From the NCBI GenBank assembly GCA_937922105.1, contig CAKZVN010000189.1, positions 1-13,064 on the forward strand: a DNA stretch of 13,064 nt, given 5' to 3'. Shown one piece after another: positions 1-7,116 of this stretch. The notes beneath the pieces were generated by a model. The model had not been told where the DNA came from. It worked only from the letters and a program-made list of their open reading frames with translations, and did no database searches. The translations under genes were made by a program, and so were the position numbers. This DNA is from an uncultured Litorilinea sp. Lineage in GTDB: Bacteria; Chloroflexota; Anaerolineae; Caldilineales; Caldilineaceae. Numbering within the stretch: position 1 is the stretch's first letter; each line of letters begins with the position of its first letter.

Positions 1-199
1 GGTCGTAACCGGTGATATCCACCCCTGCATGTCGCAGGAAACGCACATCGGCGCCATGTCCACAGCCGAAATCTAAGGTACGTCCGGAGATGCGACCGTG
101 GCGGAACAGGAAACGGACAGGGAAGGAGGGTTGGGCGCGCACAATGGCGGTGTGGTGGCTGTAGGGGTTCTCCGGTGAATGATAGACAATGTTGTTCAA
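1..199 (-). CDS. Class I SAM-dependent methyltransferase, N-terminal part (cut by the window edge)
   Basis: Only the first 66 residues lie in the window. They contain a clear glycine-rich motif I of class I SAM-dependent methyltransferases (LDFGCGHG, residues 42-49), with the acidic end of strand 2 in the run ending GYD at residue 66. The lead-in HHTAIVR...PSFPVRFLF recalls small methyltransferases seen in modification and defence clusters, including the putative methyltransferase linked to DNA phosphorothioation, but the fragment is too short to choose a subfamily. The substrate cannot be read because the catalytic half is outside. The chosen start is TTG (197-199), which overlaps the TGA stop of the endonuclease gene in a TTGA junction, a common sign of translational coupling. 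No in-frame ATG is present before motif I. It is the last visible gene of a minus-strand cluster with an HNH endonuclease, an ATPase remnant and DUF4007. SAM binding is fairly sure; a role in DNA modification is inference from the neighbours. Confidence 0.75.
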   Translation of the reverse strand, partial: MNNIVYHSPENPYSHHTAIVRAQPSFPVRFLFRHGRISGRTLDFGCGHGADVRFLRHAGVDITGYD

Positions 200-1308
200 T
201 AGGTCCAGCCGTGCTGAAAGCCGAGGTTTATCGCAATTTGTACCTGAGGGGCAAGAGTCGCGTGTAAGGCTTGTTGAAAGTGCGTCAAGGAGATGCTAGC
301 CAGCGTTGAAATGGAATCGGTAGCGAGCAGCATCGAATAATCTTCCAGAAGTGTGGTGTGCCCACCGGTGGCAACTACGGCTTGCATGGCGAAGAATTGC
401 AACTGTGCGAATGGCACAAAGTATGTCGGAAAGTCAGGCAGGCAATCTCCCTTAGCAGAGTTGACTGATCGAGGGGTTGGCACGATATTCCACAGGCTAT
501 CATGTGCCACGAAGCGCCACGGCAAGAAATGGTCCAGGCTGTAGTTATCCTCTAACTCCATACCGGAGTAAATACAGCGTACGTTTCCCAGTTTCTCTAA
601 AGCGATTCTCCAGAAACGTCGCGCCAGGGTCAGGTTACGCGCTTGCGGAGCGAATAGTTTGGTCGCTAGGCCCGGTACGCCGGGATTGCGCTGTTGTAGA
701 TAAGTGAGGAAATGCCAGTAGCTGTAGCCCCGGAGAATCACTATATGGCGTTGAATATAATCAAACCAAAGCGGGTGAAGTTCAATAGCAGCCTCATCCG
801 CACTGCAAAAACGATAGAGGCTAGGCGCATCAGCCCTCTCAAAATAAATTGCAGCTAATTCCATGATCGTGCGGTTCACCTGGGCGTCCACCATACCGCG
901 CAGGTGCTTGGCAAAGAAAGGGCGAATGAAGCGATAGGGTACGTAACTAACCAGGGTAGTCAACGCTTGGCCTATGCCTGAACCGGATGCAATTTCTTGC
1001 GCTACGATCATGCTTACCTGAGCATTACGTGCGTGCAGCGGCACCAGGTTCCGTGCCAGTAATTCAGTCACGAAACGAGCCAAAATATCCTGTTTACCGA
1101 AGCTAATGCGGAAGTAATTGACAGGATACCACGCGCTTGCGATCATGCGTCCTAATAGACGAGAAATCGGAAGAATTCGTCCCGAGTTCTCCTCGATCTC
1201 ATCGAGAATTGCCAGAAACCACAGGAACTTATAGGAATTGGTGACATTGTCATACACCGCAGCCAGATGATGAACTGGGAGTCTGTCACTAGGTGGCAAG
1301 GTGTACAT
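196..1308 (-). CDS. HNH endonuclease domain protein
   Basis: A 370-residue protein with a C-terminal HNH nuclease core. Seen directly: Cys245 in RCIYSG, the Asp259-His260 pair in LDHFLPW, Trp273-Asn274 in LWNIVP, and Asn283 with Lys286 in SVNSAKGD. This fits the His-Me finger pattern in which the DH histidine activates water and the later Asn/His region binds the metal. Only one clear cysteine of a possible zinc knuckle is seen. Residues 1-230 form a long, mostly helical N-terminal region with a NSYKFLWFLAILD stretch, which may bind DNA or a partner; I do not recognise it further. The ATG is preceded by GGAGTGA about 6 bases away, nested in the stop region of the ATPase remnant, so the two were probably translated together. 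The downstream methyltransferase overlaps the stop. The frame is intact, unlike the two genes upstream. The likely role is the nuclease of a restriction or phage-defence module; the target is unknown. Confidence 0.8.
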   Translation of the reverse strand: MYTLPPSDRLPVHHLAAVYDNVTNSYKFLWFLAILDEIEENSGRILPISRLLGRMIASAWYPVNYFRISFGKQDILARFVTELLARNLVPLHARNAQVSMIVAQEIASGSGIGQALTTLVSYVPYRFIRPFFAKHLRGMVDAQVNRTIMELAAIYFERADAPSLYRFCSADEAAIELHPLWFDYIQRHIVILRGYSYWHFLTYLQQRNPGVPGLATKLFAPQARNLTLARRFWRIALEKLGNVRCIYSGMELEDNYSLDHFLPWRFVAHDSLWNIVPTPRSVNSAKGDCLPDFPTYFVPFAQLQFFAMQAVVATGGHTTLLEDYSMLLATDSISTLASISLTHFQQALHATLAPQVQIAINLGFQHGWTY

Positions 1309-1314
1309 TGTGAC

Positions 1315-1853
1315 TCACTCCAGTAACAGATCATGCTGCCCGATGCAGGCCGCCCGCGGCGAGATCGTCTTGAGCACCTCGCGGGCCAGGGGGTCGTCCG
1401 CCGGCACATGCTCCAGGCGCCCCAACGTCTCGGTGATCAGCCGCGCACGCGCGGTTGCGTAAAGACGCCCTTGATAGTTGGCGGTCAAATAGTCGAAGAG
1501 ATGGACGAGACGGATGACCGCCGGCACCCGTTCGCGGTGGAGGAATTCCTGGAAACCGAAGGGTTCCTGCGACGCAAGATAGGCAAAAAGAGAACGCTCA
1601 TTCTGCGCCAAGCGCCGGAAGAGATAGGGCAGGGCGACCAGCGTCGTTGGGTGCAACGGATAAGCCTGCAGGCAGACTCGAGCAAAGTCAGCATCCTCCA
1701 TCAACGGCGGGCGCCAGCCTGGGCGGTGAGGACATAGCCCTCGCTCACTGCGGGCACCGCCAGGTCGCGTTCCACATGGATTGAACGCACACCGGCGCGG
1801 CGTACCTGCACCAGTGCATCGAGCGGAGGCGCGCTAGGAGTCGTGGCGAGCAT
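1315..1853 (-). pseudogene. Remnant of a large defence-type ATPase (BrxC/PglY-like), internally deleted and frame-broken
   Basis: Two pieces of one family are seen in different frames. The first (1701-1853, 50 residues) starts MLATTPS and carries RSIHVERDL and GYVLTAQA, which looks like the extreme N-terminus of a long P-loop ATPase of defence loci. The second (1315 to about 1720) carries YPLHPTT, LPYLFRRLAQNERSLF and GFQEFL, an internal segment typical of BrxC/PglY-like and related ATPases. Members of this type usually exceed 1,000 residues, but only about 180 codons are present, and the Walker A and B region expected between the pieces is absent. After EVLKTI (about 1363-1380) the sequence leaves the expected pattern and runs to SPRAACIGQHDLLLE and a stop, suggesting a second deletion that kept the original 3' end. 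The ATG at 1851-1853 overlaps the end of the DUF4007 frame by 20 bases, and the 3' end carries the ribosome site of the HNH gene, so the operon layout is preserved. The family call is by pattern memory and is moderate. Confidence 0.6.
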
Positions 1854-2776
1854 AGTATTGATCCAGAAGTTGGTAGGCAAGGGGGAGAAAATCGTCGGCA
1901 CTCAGATCAGCGAAGTACAGTTGGCGAATACCCGCCGTCTCCTGGAGGCGCAGCGTACCACCGGTGATTCCTTCGAGCATCTCCAGGAGTTCAACGACGC
2001 TGTTTTCATCTAGTTTGAAAATTTGACCGGGACTACCGGGGCGATGGATACAGTCCTCAACGCTCAAGACTCGACGCTGCTGGATGATGCCCGGCGCGTA
2101 GCAAAGCACTGCATAGGCACACGGCTGGGTTCAACGTGCCTTTTGGTCCAATGTTGAACCAATAAACACTGTCGTCAGGGATGGCGCGGATGAGGTCCAA
2201 CTCGGCTAAGGGGGAATCGAATGTGTCTTCGGCGATGGTTCCCGGGCCATAGCGTTTGGCAGGCACGTAAGCACGCAGGCATACGTCCACACTTTGCTCC
2301 ACAGTGGACTCCTTGGCGTAAATACCTGATCGCTCCAGATAACGGCTCACATGTGTCAACATCTGGCGCTTGGAGAATTCCGGCTCATAAAAATGGCCGA
2401 AAATAGCATGCCAGACACCCCCCCGTGTAGGATTGGTCGCCAACTGCCAATGCAGCAGCCACAATGTCCCGGTATCTTCCAGAAAAGGGTCCCAGCCCTG
2501 ATCGGTCAGGAGTTTTACCGCTAGTTCCGTGGGACAAAGCGCAGCCCCTTTGGGCGTTGTGGAGTCCTCAAACAGCAGCCCGGTAGCCAAACACCAGTGG
2601 CGAATCGAGCGTACCATGTTCTTGCCCACGCCCAACTCCACGAGGGCCTGGTCTTTGCCAAAGAGATAGGGGTCGAGTCTGATGGCGTCCACGCCTTTTT
2701 TCAGCCAGCCGTGGCGGAAAATGAACTTCTCGTGACCGCTCAGGATCGGCTTACCGGGTGTGCCCAGGAGTTCCAT
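1834..2776 (-). pseudogene. DUF4007 family protein gene with one frameshift
   Basis: The first frame (2776 down to about 2120) gives about 219 residues with DUF4007 hallmarks: LSGHEKFIFRHGWLKKG near residues 12-28, LGVGKNMVRSIRHW near 48-61, and GWDPFLEDTGTLWLLHWQLA near 93-112. It then drifts into non-family sequence and stops at 2057-2059. A different frame resumes exactly where the family continues (AYAVLCYAPG, then HRPGSPGQIFKLDENS, GGTLRLQETAG and IRQLYF) and stops at 1834-1836. Joining the two near 2110-2125 by removing one base, or adding two, gives about 312 residues, close to the roughly 300 usual for the family. The start chosen is ATG 2774-2776, just before the conserved domain, with a GAGGGGAC-like site upstream; an extension to 2854 is possible but non-conserved. 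DUF4007 proteins have no established activity and occur with PAPS-reductase-like, phosphorothioation-type and other defence genes. Whether the break is real or a sequencing error cannot be decided here. Confidence 0.8.
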
Positions 2777-2906
2777 GAGGGTCGAGTCCCCTCGTCGTTG
2801 AATGTTGTGCGTACGCTGTTCGTGGACTATACCAACAGGTGAGCCGCCTGGCAAGAGCCGCTTAGTCGTCGTCTACCTCGATCCGGCAGACATCGGCTGA
2901 GTCATA

Positions 2907-2931
2907 GGCTGCGCGCGTTGAATGCGCAACC
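2907..2931. other. Imperfect hairpin in the spacer between the MFS and DUF4007 genes
   Basis: Arms GGCTGCGC (2907-2914) and GCGCAACC (2924-2931) pair over 8 positions with one C-A mismatch and a 9-base loop. No T-run follows on either strand, so this is at best a weak terminator for the MFS gene that ends at 3000. The rest of 2777-2999 holds no convincing gene. Confidence 0.3.
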
Positions 2932-2999
2932 TCTCAACATTATCGTAATCATCGTAGACAAGCGTCGTTGGTTTTGAGCGTGGGTGCTGCGTCCGGCGC

Positions 3000-4172
3000 T
3001 CATGACGGGACGGGAGAGGAAGCGCGCCGGCCCGCCACCCAAAAGAAGAGTACGCCCGCAGCCATCCACACGGCTGCCAAGCGATAGAGCATGGCACCGC
3101 CGAAGGCGTCGTAGAGCGCGCCGGCGGCGGGTGCGCCCAGTGCCGCGCCCAAGCCCATCGCGATCCCGGCGAACAGCCCCTGCACCGTCGCCCCCATCCC
3201 TAGCGGCGCAATTTCATTGGCATAGGAAACGCCTGCCACCCACAGCGCGGCAAAGGTCAAGCCGTGCAGCAAGTTGATGGGCAATACCCACCACACCGAC
3301 GGCATCACCCCATAGGCTGCCAGACGCACCAAATACGCCATCATCGCGACCATCAACAGCCCGCGCGCGCCCAGCTTGCGCAGGAGCAGCGCCGAAAAGA
3401 AAAAGACCGGCACCTCGCTCAGCGTCGCTACCGTCAACGACAGGCCCATCAGGGTCTCCCCTGCACCCAGATCGGACATGTACAAAAACAGATAGGTGTG
3501 CACCACCGCGCTGCCCATGCTCCCCACCAGCACTGTCAGCAAAAAGACCATGAGCGTGCGGTCGGTCGTCAACCCGCGCATCCCCGTCCAAAAGGGTTGA
3601 CCGGCTGCCGCGGGGTGGATGGTCAACCGCATGGCAGCCAGCAACCCCAAAACCATGAAGAACGCATACCCGGCAAACATATAGCCGATCCCGGCTCGCT
3701 CCACCAAGATCCCTGCCGCCGCGCCTGAAAGTCCCCACCCCACCGCACCCCACAAGCGCAACCGCCCATACGACGCGCTCTGCTTGCCCAGCAAGACCAT
3801 GACACTGTTGTCGATCAGCGGCATGATGGGCGCCGTGAAAAACGCATAGCCCAGGATCACCGGCAGGAGCCATTCCATGCGCCGCGCCTGGGACAACAAA
3901 CCGACCATGACCAACGCACCGAGCGTGGCGACCAGCAGATAGGTGCGATGTTGTCGCGTGGCGTCCGCCACTGCACCCCACAGCGGCGCCGCCAACCACG
4001 TCACTACCGGCGCAACCCCGGCAAGCAGCCCGATCTGCGCGCCGGTCAGCCCCACCCCGCGATAGTACAACGCCAGGAACGGCATGAAACAAGCCATCGC
4101 CGCATAATAACAAAAGTAGTACACTTTGGGCGCAAAGGTCGCCGAGGAGAACAGCGAGGAGAAAAGGCGCAC
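3000..4172 (-). CDS. MFS transporter, MFS_1-like (LacY/HcaT-like)
   Basis: A 390-residue, strongly hydrophobic protein with the usual length and about 12 membrane spans of the major facilitator superfamily. The N-terminal run VYYFCYYAAMACFMPFLALY followed by GLTGAQIGLLAG matches the first span and loop of the MFS_1-like group (LacY, nucleoside and 3-phenylpropionate permease relatives). GAVADATRQHR is the loop 2-3 motif region, and RLRLWGAVGWGLSG is the characteristic start of span 5. A charged central loop near residues 195-205 separates the two halves. Proton-driven uptake of a small sugar, nucleoside or aromatic acid is the family expectation; the substrate cannot be read. The start is GTG at 4170-4172, since an in-frame stop lies just upstream and there is no earlier ATG; Met26 is a less likely alternative. 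The ribosome site is weak. The gene is divergent from the sugar-isomerase-like gene, which makes sugar transport attractive but unproven. Confidence 0.88.
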   Translation of the reverse strand: MRLFSSLFSSATFAPKVYYFCYYAAMACFMPFLALYYRGVGLTGAQIGLLAGVAPVVTWLAAPLWGAVADATRQHRTYLLVATLGALVMVGLLSQARRMEWLLPVILGYAFFTAPIMPLIDNSVMVLLGKQSASYGRLRLWGAVGWGLSGAAAGILVERAGIGYMFAGYAFFMVLGLLAAMRLTIHPAAAGQPFWTGMRGLTTDRTLMVFLLTVLVGSMGSAVVHTYLFLYMSDLGAGETLMGLSLTVATLSEVPVFFFSALLLRKLGARGLLMVAMMAYLVRLAAYGVMPSVWWVLPINLLHGLTFAALWVAGVSYANEIAPLGMGATVQGLFAGIAMGLGAALGAPAAGALYDAFGGAMLYRLAAVWMAAGVLFFWVAGRRASSPVPS

Positions 4173-4259
4173 GGTTGGGCGCTGCTTCTAGGCATAGGCC
4201 GTGAATGACGACACACGCCCGCGCATCGCCTGTGTAAAGCGCGCGCCATGTGTCGCAAT

Positions 4260-4289
4260 GGGACAAGCAAGCCGCGCCTGTGCTACAAT
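4260..4289 (+). promoter_or_regulatory. Putative sigma-70-type promoter for the TIM-barrel isomerase gene
   Basis: GGGACA (4260-4265, four of six matches to TTGACA) lies 18 bases before TACAAT (4284-4289, five of six matches to TATAAT). It sits in the 270-base divergent spacer with the MFS gene, about 150 bases before the ATG, implying a long leader. Nothing else convincing was found between 4290 and 4425. Confidence 0.4.
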
Positions 4290-4442
4290 GCGCGGCACCG
4301 GATGATTGTCTTCAGTATACACCAACCGACCGCAGCACAACCGCGCCCCCACGCGCGTGATGCCCGATACAGCCTGTCGTCATCGTTATCCGCACCAACC
4401 GACCACGCTCAACCGCAACATCCACTCTGGAGGAACCCGTTC

Positions 4443-5249
4443 ATGTCGTTCAAGCTCGGCTACTGTACCTTGCGCTGGAAGAATCCTGACCTCGAGCCGG
4501 CCCTCGCCACCCTCAAGGAAGCCGGCTGGGACGGTTGGGAATGCCGCCTGCCCCTGGATTGGCTCGGCACCCCTGCGCGCATCCGCCGCATCTGCGACAA
4601 CACCGGCATGCCCCTTGCCGTCTACACGGCAGCCGGCTCACCCGACAGCCGCGACCCGGAAACCATCGAACTCAACAAGCGCCGCATGGAGTTCGCAGCC
4701 GAAGTCGGCGCCGACTGCTTCATGTACATGAACGGCCCCAAGCCGGACGGTCGCCCCGTGACCCTGGACGACATCAAAGCCGCAGCCGAAGGCGCCGATC
4801 AGTGGGCCGAATACGCCGCCCAGTTCGGCCTGGAACTCTCCTACCATATTCACACCAACCTGCTGGTGGACTCCATCGAGGACTGGCAGAACTACATGGC
4901 TTTGCTCAAAACGGCCAAACTCTGCATTGACGTCTCCCACGCCCAACTGTGGGGCTACGAACCCACCGCCTCCATCCGCGACTTCCAGTCGCAGCTGAAC
5001 TACATCCATCTGCAAGACTACTCCTCCACCTCGCGCCGCGCCGACGGCTACTACCTGCCCATCTGGGTGGATGTGGGCCAAGCCTGCAACGTGGACTTCC
5101 CCGCCATCAAGCAGACCCTGGAGGAGATCAACTTCACGCGCTGGGTCACCGCCTGTCCGGGCGAACCCATCCCCGGCGCGGACGATGCGCTCAGCGAAGC
5201 CAAACGCTCGCGGCGCATGGTGGAATATCTGCGCGGCATCGGCTACTGA
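4443..5249 (+). CDS. Sugar phosphate isomerase/epimerase-like TIM-barrel protein
   Basis: A 268-residue protein of the xylose isomerase-like TIM barrel (AP endonuclease 2) fold. Metal-site residues expected for the family can be placed: Glu33 in WECRLPLDW, His135/His137 in SYHIHTN, Asp163 with His166 in CIDVSHAQ, His189 in YIHLQDY, and Glu241 in PGEP. The length is normal and there is no signal peptide. Relatives include inosose dehydratase (IolE), hydroxypyruvate isomerase and sugar epimerases; the exact sugar cannot be told. The start is ATG 4443, with GGAGG about 9 bases upstream (4430-4434). An open frame continues upstream to 4248 but is non-family sequence. It is monocistronic by context: divergent from the MFS transporter and closed by a strong hairpin at 5272-5305. 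The adjacent transporter and hydroxyacid dehydrogenase could act in the same sugar or sugar-acid catabolism, but this is only inference. Confidence 0.85.
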   Translation: MSFKLGYCTLRWKNPDLEPALATLKEAGWDGWECRLPLDWLGTPARIRRICDNTGMPLAVYTAAGSPDSRDPETIELNKRRMEFAAEVGADCFMYMNGPKPDGRPVTLDDIKAAAEGADQWAEYAAQFGLELSYHIHTNLLVDSIEDWQNYMALLKTAKLCIDVSHAQLWGYEPTASIRDFQSQLNYIHLQDYSSTSRRADGYYLPIWVDVGQACNVDFPAIKQTLEEINFTRWVTACPGEPIPGADDALSEAKRSRRMVEYLRGIGY

Positions 5250-5271
5250 GCGCCGCGCGCCGGGTCACAGT

Positions 5272-5305
5272 CAACGACCGGAGGGTGAATCCCCTCCGGT
5301 CGTTG
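5272..5305. terminator. Perfect 14-bp hairpin between convergent genes
   Basis: CAACGACCGGAGGG (5272-5285) pairs perfectly with CCCTCCGGTCGTTG (5292-5305) around a 6-base loop TGAATC. It lies 22 bases after the isomerase-like stop and 26 bases from the stop of the convergent dehydrogenase, so it could end transcription from both sides. No T-run follows on either strand, which is unusual for a classic intrinsic terminator. Confidence 0.7.
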
Positions 5306-5331
5306 CGCGGGACGGCTTCTATGCCGGTACG

Positions 5332-6288
5332 TTAGAAGCCGCGGCGCTTGTCAATCACATTGCGCGGGCGCTCGCCGTCCAGGTAGCGCCCCAGATTCTC
5401 CAAGAAAAACTCGAAAATCTTGCGCGGGCGATGCTGCGATGCGCCGGCGCGATGCGGCGTCAAGATCAGATTCGGCGCATCCCACAGCGGCGAATCCACA
5501 GGCAATGGCTCCACCTCGGTCACATCCAGCCCCGCCCCAGCGATCTGCCCCTGCTCCAGCGCCGTCACCAGCGCCGGCTCGTCAACGATCCCCCCGCGCG
5601 TCACGTTGATCAGATACGCGCTGGGTTTCATAAGCACCAACTCCTCGCTGCTGATCAAGTGATAGGTCTCGGCAGTCAGCGGGCACGCCGTCATCACCAC
5701 ATCGGAGCGGCGCAGCAGGTCGTGGAGGTTCTCTTCGTTCATAGGGCGCAACTCGTGCACATAAGACGGCTTGTCGGTACGCACCGGGTCGGTGGCAATC
5801 ACCGTCATGGAATAGCCCTGCGCGCGCTTCGCCATCTCGATGCCGAAACCGCCCATGCCGATGATCCCCAGCGTGCCGCCGGCAATCTCAATCACCGGTC
5901 CCGCATCCCATTTCCGCAATTCCTTGTTTTTCACTGCGGTCGGAATCTGGCGCGTCAATGCCAGCAACAGCGCCCACGCGTGCTCAGCGCCCTGGCTGGC
6001 GTATAGCCCCGCCACATTGCTGATGGCAACCTCGTCCCGCTCAATGATTTCGGGGAAGAGCCATTTGTCCATACCGGTGCTGAAGGATTGTACCCAGCGC
6101 AACTTCGGTGCAGCGTTGCAGACCGCAGCCGGGAAATAGCCCAAAATCACCTCGACGCGTGGCGCCAGTTCGATGGCTTCGTCTTCGTCCTTGACGAAAT
6201 GCACCGTATGACCGCCCTTTTCTTGGGCAAGCGCCTTGAATGCCTCCACCTGTTCGGGCGTAAAGGGATAGAACACCAAAATGTCCAT
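5332..6288 (-). CDS. D-2-hydroxyacid dehydrogenase, NAD-binding
   Basis: A 318-residue cytosolic oxidoreductase of the D-isomer-specific 2-hydroxyacid dehydrogenase family, expected to interconvert a 2-keto acid and a D-2-hydroxy acid with NAD(P). Seen in order: an N-terminal substrate half starting MDILVFYPF, the Rossmann fingerprint GIIGMGGFG, the catalytic Arg in NVTRGGIVDE, the catalytic Glu in DVTEVEPLP, and the catalytic His in TPHRAGAS. The length is typical. The start ATG (6286-6288) is preceded by GGAGA at good spacing; 32 further in-frame codons upstream are low-complexity and look like untranslated leader. The gene is divergent from the pterin dehydratase and convergent with the isomerase-like gene. 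The substrate (glyoxylate, hydroxypyruvate, phosphoglycerate-like or other) cannot be read. Lacking an ACT domain, it is not a long-form serine-pathway SerA. Confidence 0.9.
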   Translation of the reverse strand: MDILVFYPFTPEQVEAFKALAQEKGGHTVHFVKDEDEAIELAPRVEVILGYFPAAVCNAAPKLRWVQSFSTGMDKWLFPEIIERDEVAISNVAGLYASQGAEHAWALLLALTRQIPTAVKNKELRKWDAGPVIEIAGGTLGIIGMGGFGIEMAKRAQGYSMTVIATDPVRTDKPSYVHELRPMNEENLHDLLRRSDVVMTACPLTAETYHLISSEELVLMKPSAYLINVTRGGIVDEPALVTALEQGQIAGAGLDVTEVEPLPVDSPLWDAPNLILTPHRAGASQHRPRKIFEFFLENLGRYLDGERPRNVIDKRRGF

Positions 6289-6422
6289 GACAAAGTCTCC
6301 GCTGCTAGGTTGGGTGGGAAGGGTGAAAAAGAGTACAGGAGAGTGAACCGGATGAGATGAATGGTTGGCGTTGGGTAGGGTCACAACTTGCGACGATCTT
6401 ACGGTGATGCGGCGGCGCCCCT

Positions 6423-6430
6423 GTTATGCT
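6423..6430 (+). promoter_or_regulatory. Possible extended -10 element before the pterin dehydratase gene
   Basis: TGTTATGCT (6422-6430) fits an extended -10 (TG, one base, then TATGCT). No good -35 sits at normal spacing. It lies about 70 bases before the ATG at 6499, in the divergent spacer. Confidence 0.3.
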
Positions 6431-6498
6431 TGCGCCGGACAGGTAACCGCGCCGCGGCTGTCCCCATTCGACCTGTCGTATGCCGAGGAGAAAGACCC

Positions 6499-6795
6499 AT
6501 GACTACTATCGCACCGTTGACTGCCGCTGAAGTCGAAGCCGCGCTGACCACGTTGCCGGACTGGTCCGTCCAAAACGGCAAACTCCATGCCGAATTTCGC
6601 TTTGCTGACTTTGTTGCCGCCTTTGCGTTCATGACCAAAGTCGCCTTCGCCGCCGAGGCCGCGGGTCACCACCCCGAGTGGTTCAACGTCTATAACCGTG
6701 TCCACATTGACTTGGTCACCCACGACGCGGGCAACGCCATCAGCCAAAAGGACATTGACCTGGCGCGCATCATCAGCAAGCTAGCCGCCGGCTAA
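6499..6795 (+). CDS. phhB: Pterin-4a-carbinolamine dehydratase
   Basis: A 98-residue protein of the usual size for pterin-4a-carbinolamine dehydratase (PCD/DCoH). It dehydrates 4a-hydroxytetrahydropterin so that the cofactor of aromatic amino acid hydroxylases can be recycled. The signature is intact: AAGHHPEW (near 53-60), then NVYNRVHIDLVTHDAG, with the paired histidines and the later TH expected at the active site. Start ATG 6499 has GAGGAG upstream (6485-6490); an in-frame extension to 6388 lacks family similarity and a good ribosome site. No phenylalanine hydroxylase or other pterin enzyme is nearby, so the role may be a general one in pterin handling, perhaps linked to the molybdopterin cofactor in bacteria lacking the hydroxylase. 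The symbol phhB is by family, not by context. Confidence 0.9.
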   Translation: MTTIAPLTAAEVEAALTTLPDWSVQNGKLHAEFRFADFVAAFAFMTKVAFAAEAAGHHPEWFNVYNRVHIDLVTHDAGNAISQKDIDLARIISKLAAG

Positions 6796-6817
6796 ATGGT
6801 TTGAGCGCTCTGTAGCC

Positions 6818-6882
6818 GTCATGCTGAGGAGCACAGCGACGAAAAGTTTCGGCTACTCACCGGAGGGGGATGCTTCGCTACG
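6818..6882. repeat. Degenerate REP-like dispersed repeat
   Basis: GTCATGCTGAG (6818-6828) with nearby AGCGACGAA and, in the opposite sense, GATGCTTCGCTACG (6869-6882) resemble the two halves of a widespread bacterial intergenic palindrome of the form GTCATGCTGAGC...GCAGCGAAGCATC. The halves here are diverged. It lies just after the pterin dehydratase. The rest of 6883-7045 holds only weak hairpins. Confidence 0.45.
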
Positions 6883-6933
6883 TGGGCACAACGCCCGCCT
6901 CCGGCGAACAGTATAACTTTCTTTGCGATTGAG

Positions 6934-6955
6934 CGAGCGGACCGTTCGGCGCTCG
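6934..6955 (+). terminator. Possible weak hairpin downstream of the pterin dehydratase
   Basis: CGAGCG (6934-6939) pairs with CGCTCG (6950-6955), with a further inner CC/GG pair around GTTC. No T-run follows. It lies about 140 bases after the stop, so a terminator role is weakly supported. Confidence 0.3.
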
Positions 6956-7052
6956 AACCACCAAACCCCATGCCCCGCGACCCTCGGCACGGTTGAAGAT
7001 ATCACCAAGTCGAAGACCCCCAATCGGCTAGGGAAGCAACGGGCGCATCGGG

Positions 7053-7058
7053 TATAAT
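7053..7058 (+). promoter_or_regulatory. TATAAT -10 element for the aldehyde dehydrogenase gene
   Basis: A perfect TATAAT (7053-7058) lies about 60 bases before the ATG at 7117. No recognisable TTGACA-like box is found 16-18 bases upstream, so the promoter may depend on an activator or another sigma factor. Confidence 0.45.
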
Positions 7059-7116
7059 GCAGGGCGTCGGTTCGCTTGTCAAACCGCGTTCACCATCAAA
7101 GCAAGGAGAGGCGACC

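Noticed and set aside
3214..4266. Long open frame overlapping the MFS gene in another minus-strand frame
   Set aside because: It is Gly/Arg/Ala/His-rich with no family pattern; the overlapping frame has clear MFS spans and motifs.
4248..4442. N-terminal extension of the TIM-barrel protein
   Set aside because: Extra 65 codons are low-similarity Pro/His/Arg sequence covering the likely promoter; the ATG at 4443 has a strong GGAGG site.
5071..6006. Plus-strand open frame of 311 codons across the gene end and the dehydrogenase
   Set aside because: Arg/His/Gln-rich shadow that runs through a strong hairpin and antisense to a well-supported dehydrogenase.
6796..7116. Small RNA or tRNA gene in the spacer before the aldehyde dehydrogenase
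   Set aside because: Only weak hairpins, a degenerate repeat and a -10 box are visible; no cloverleaf or known RNA motif was recognised.
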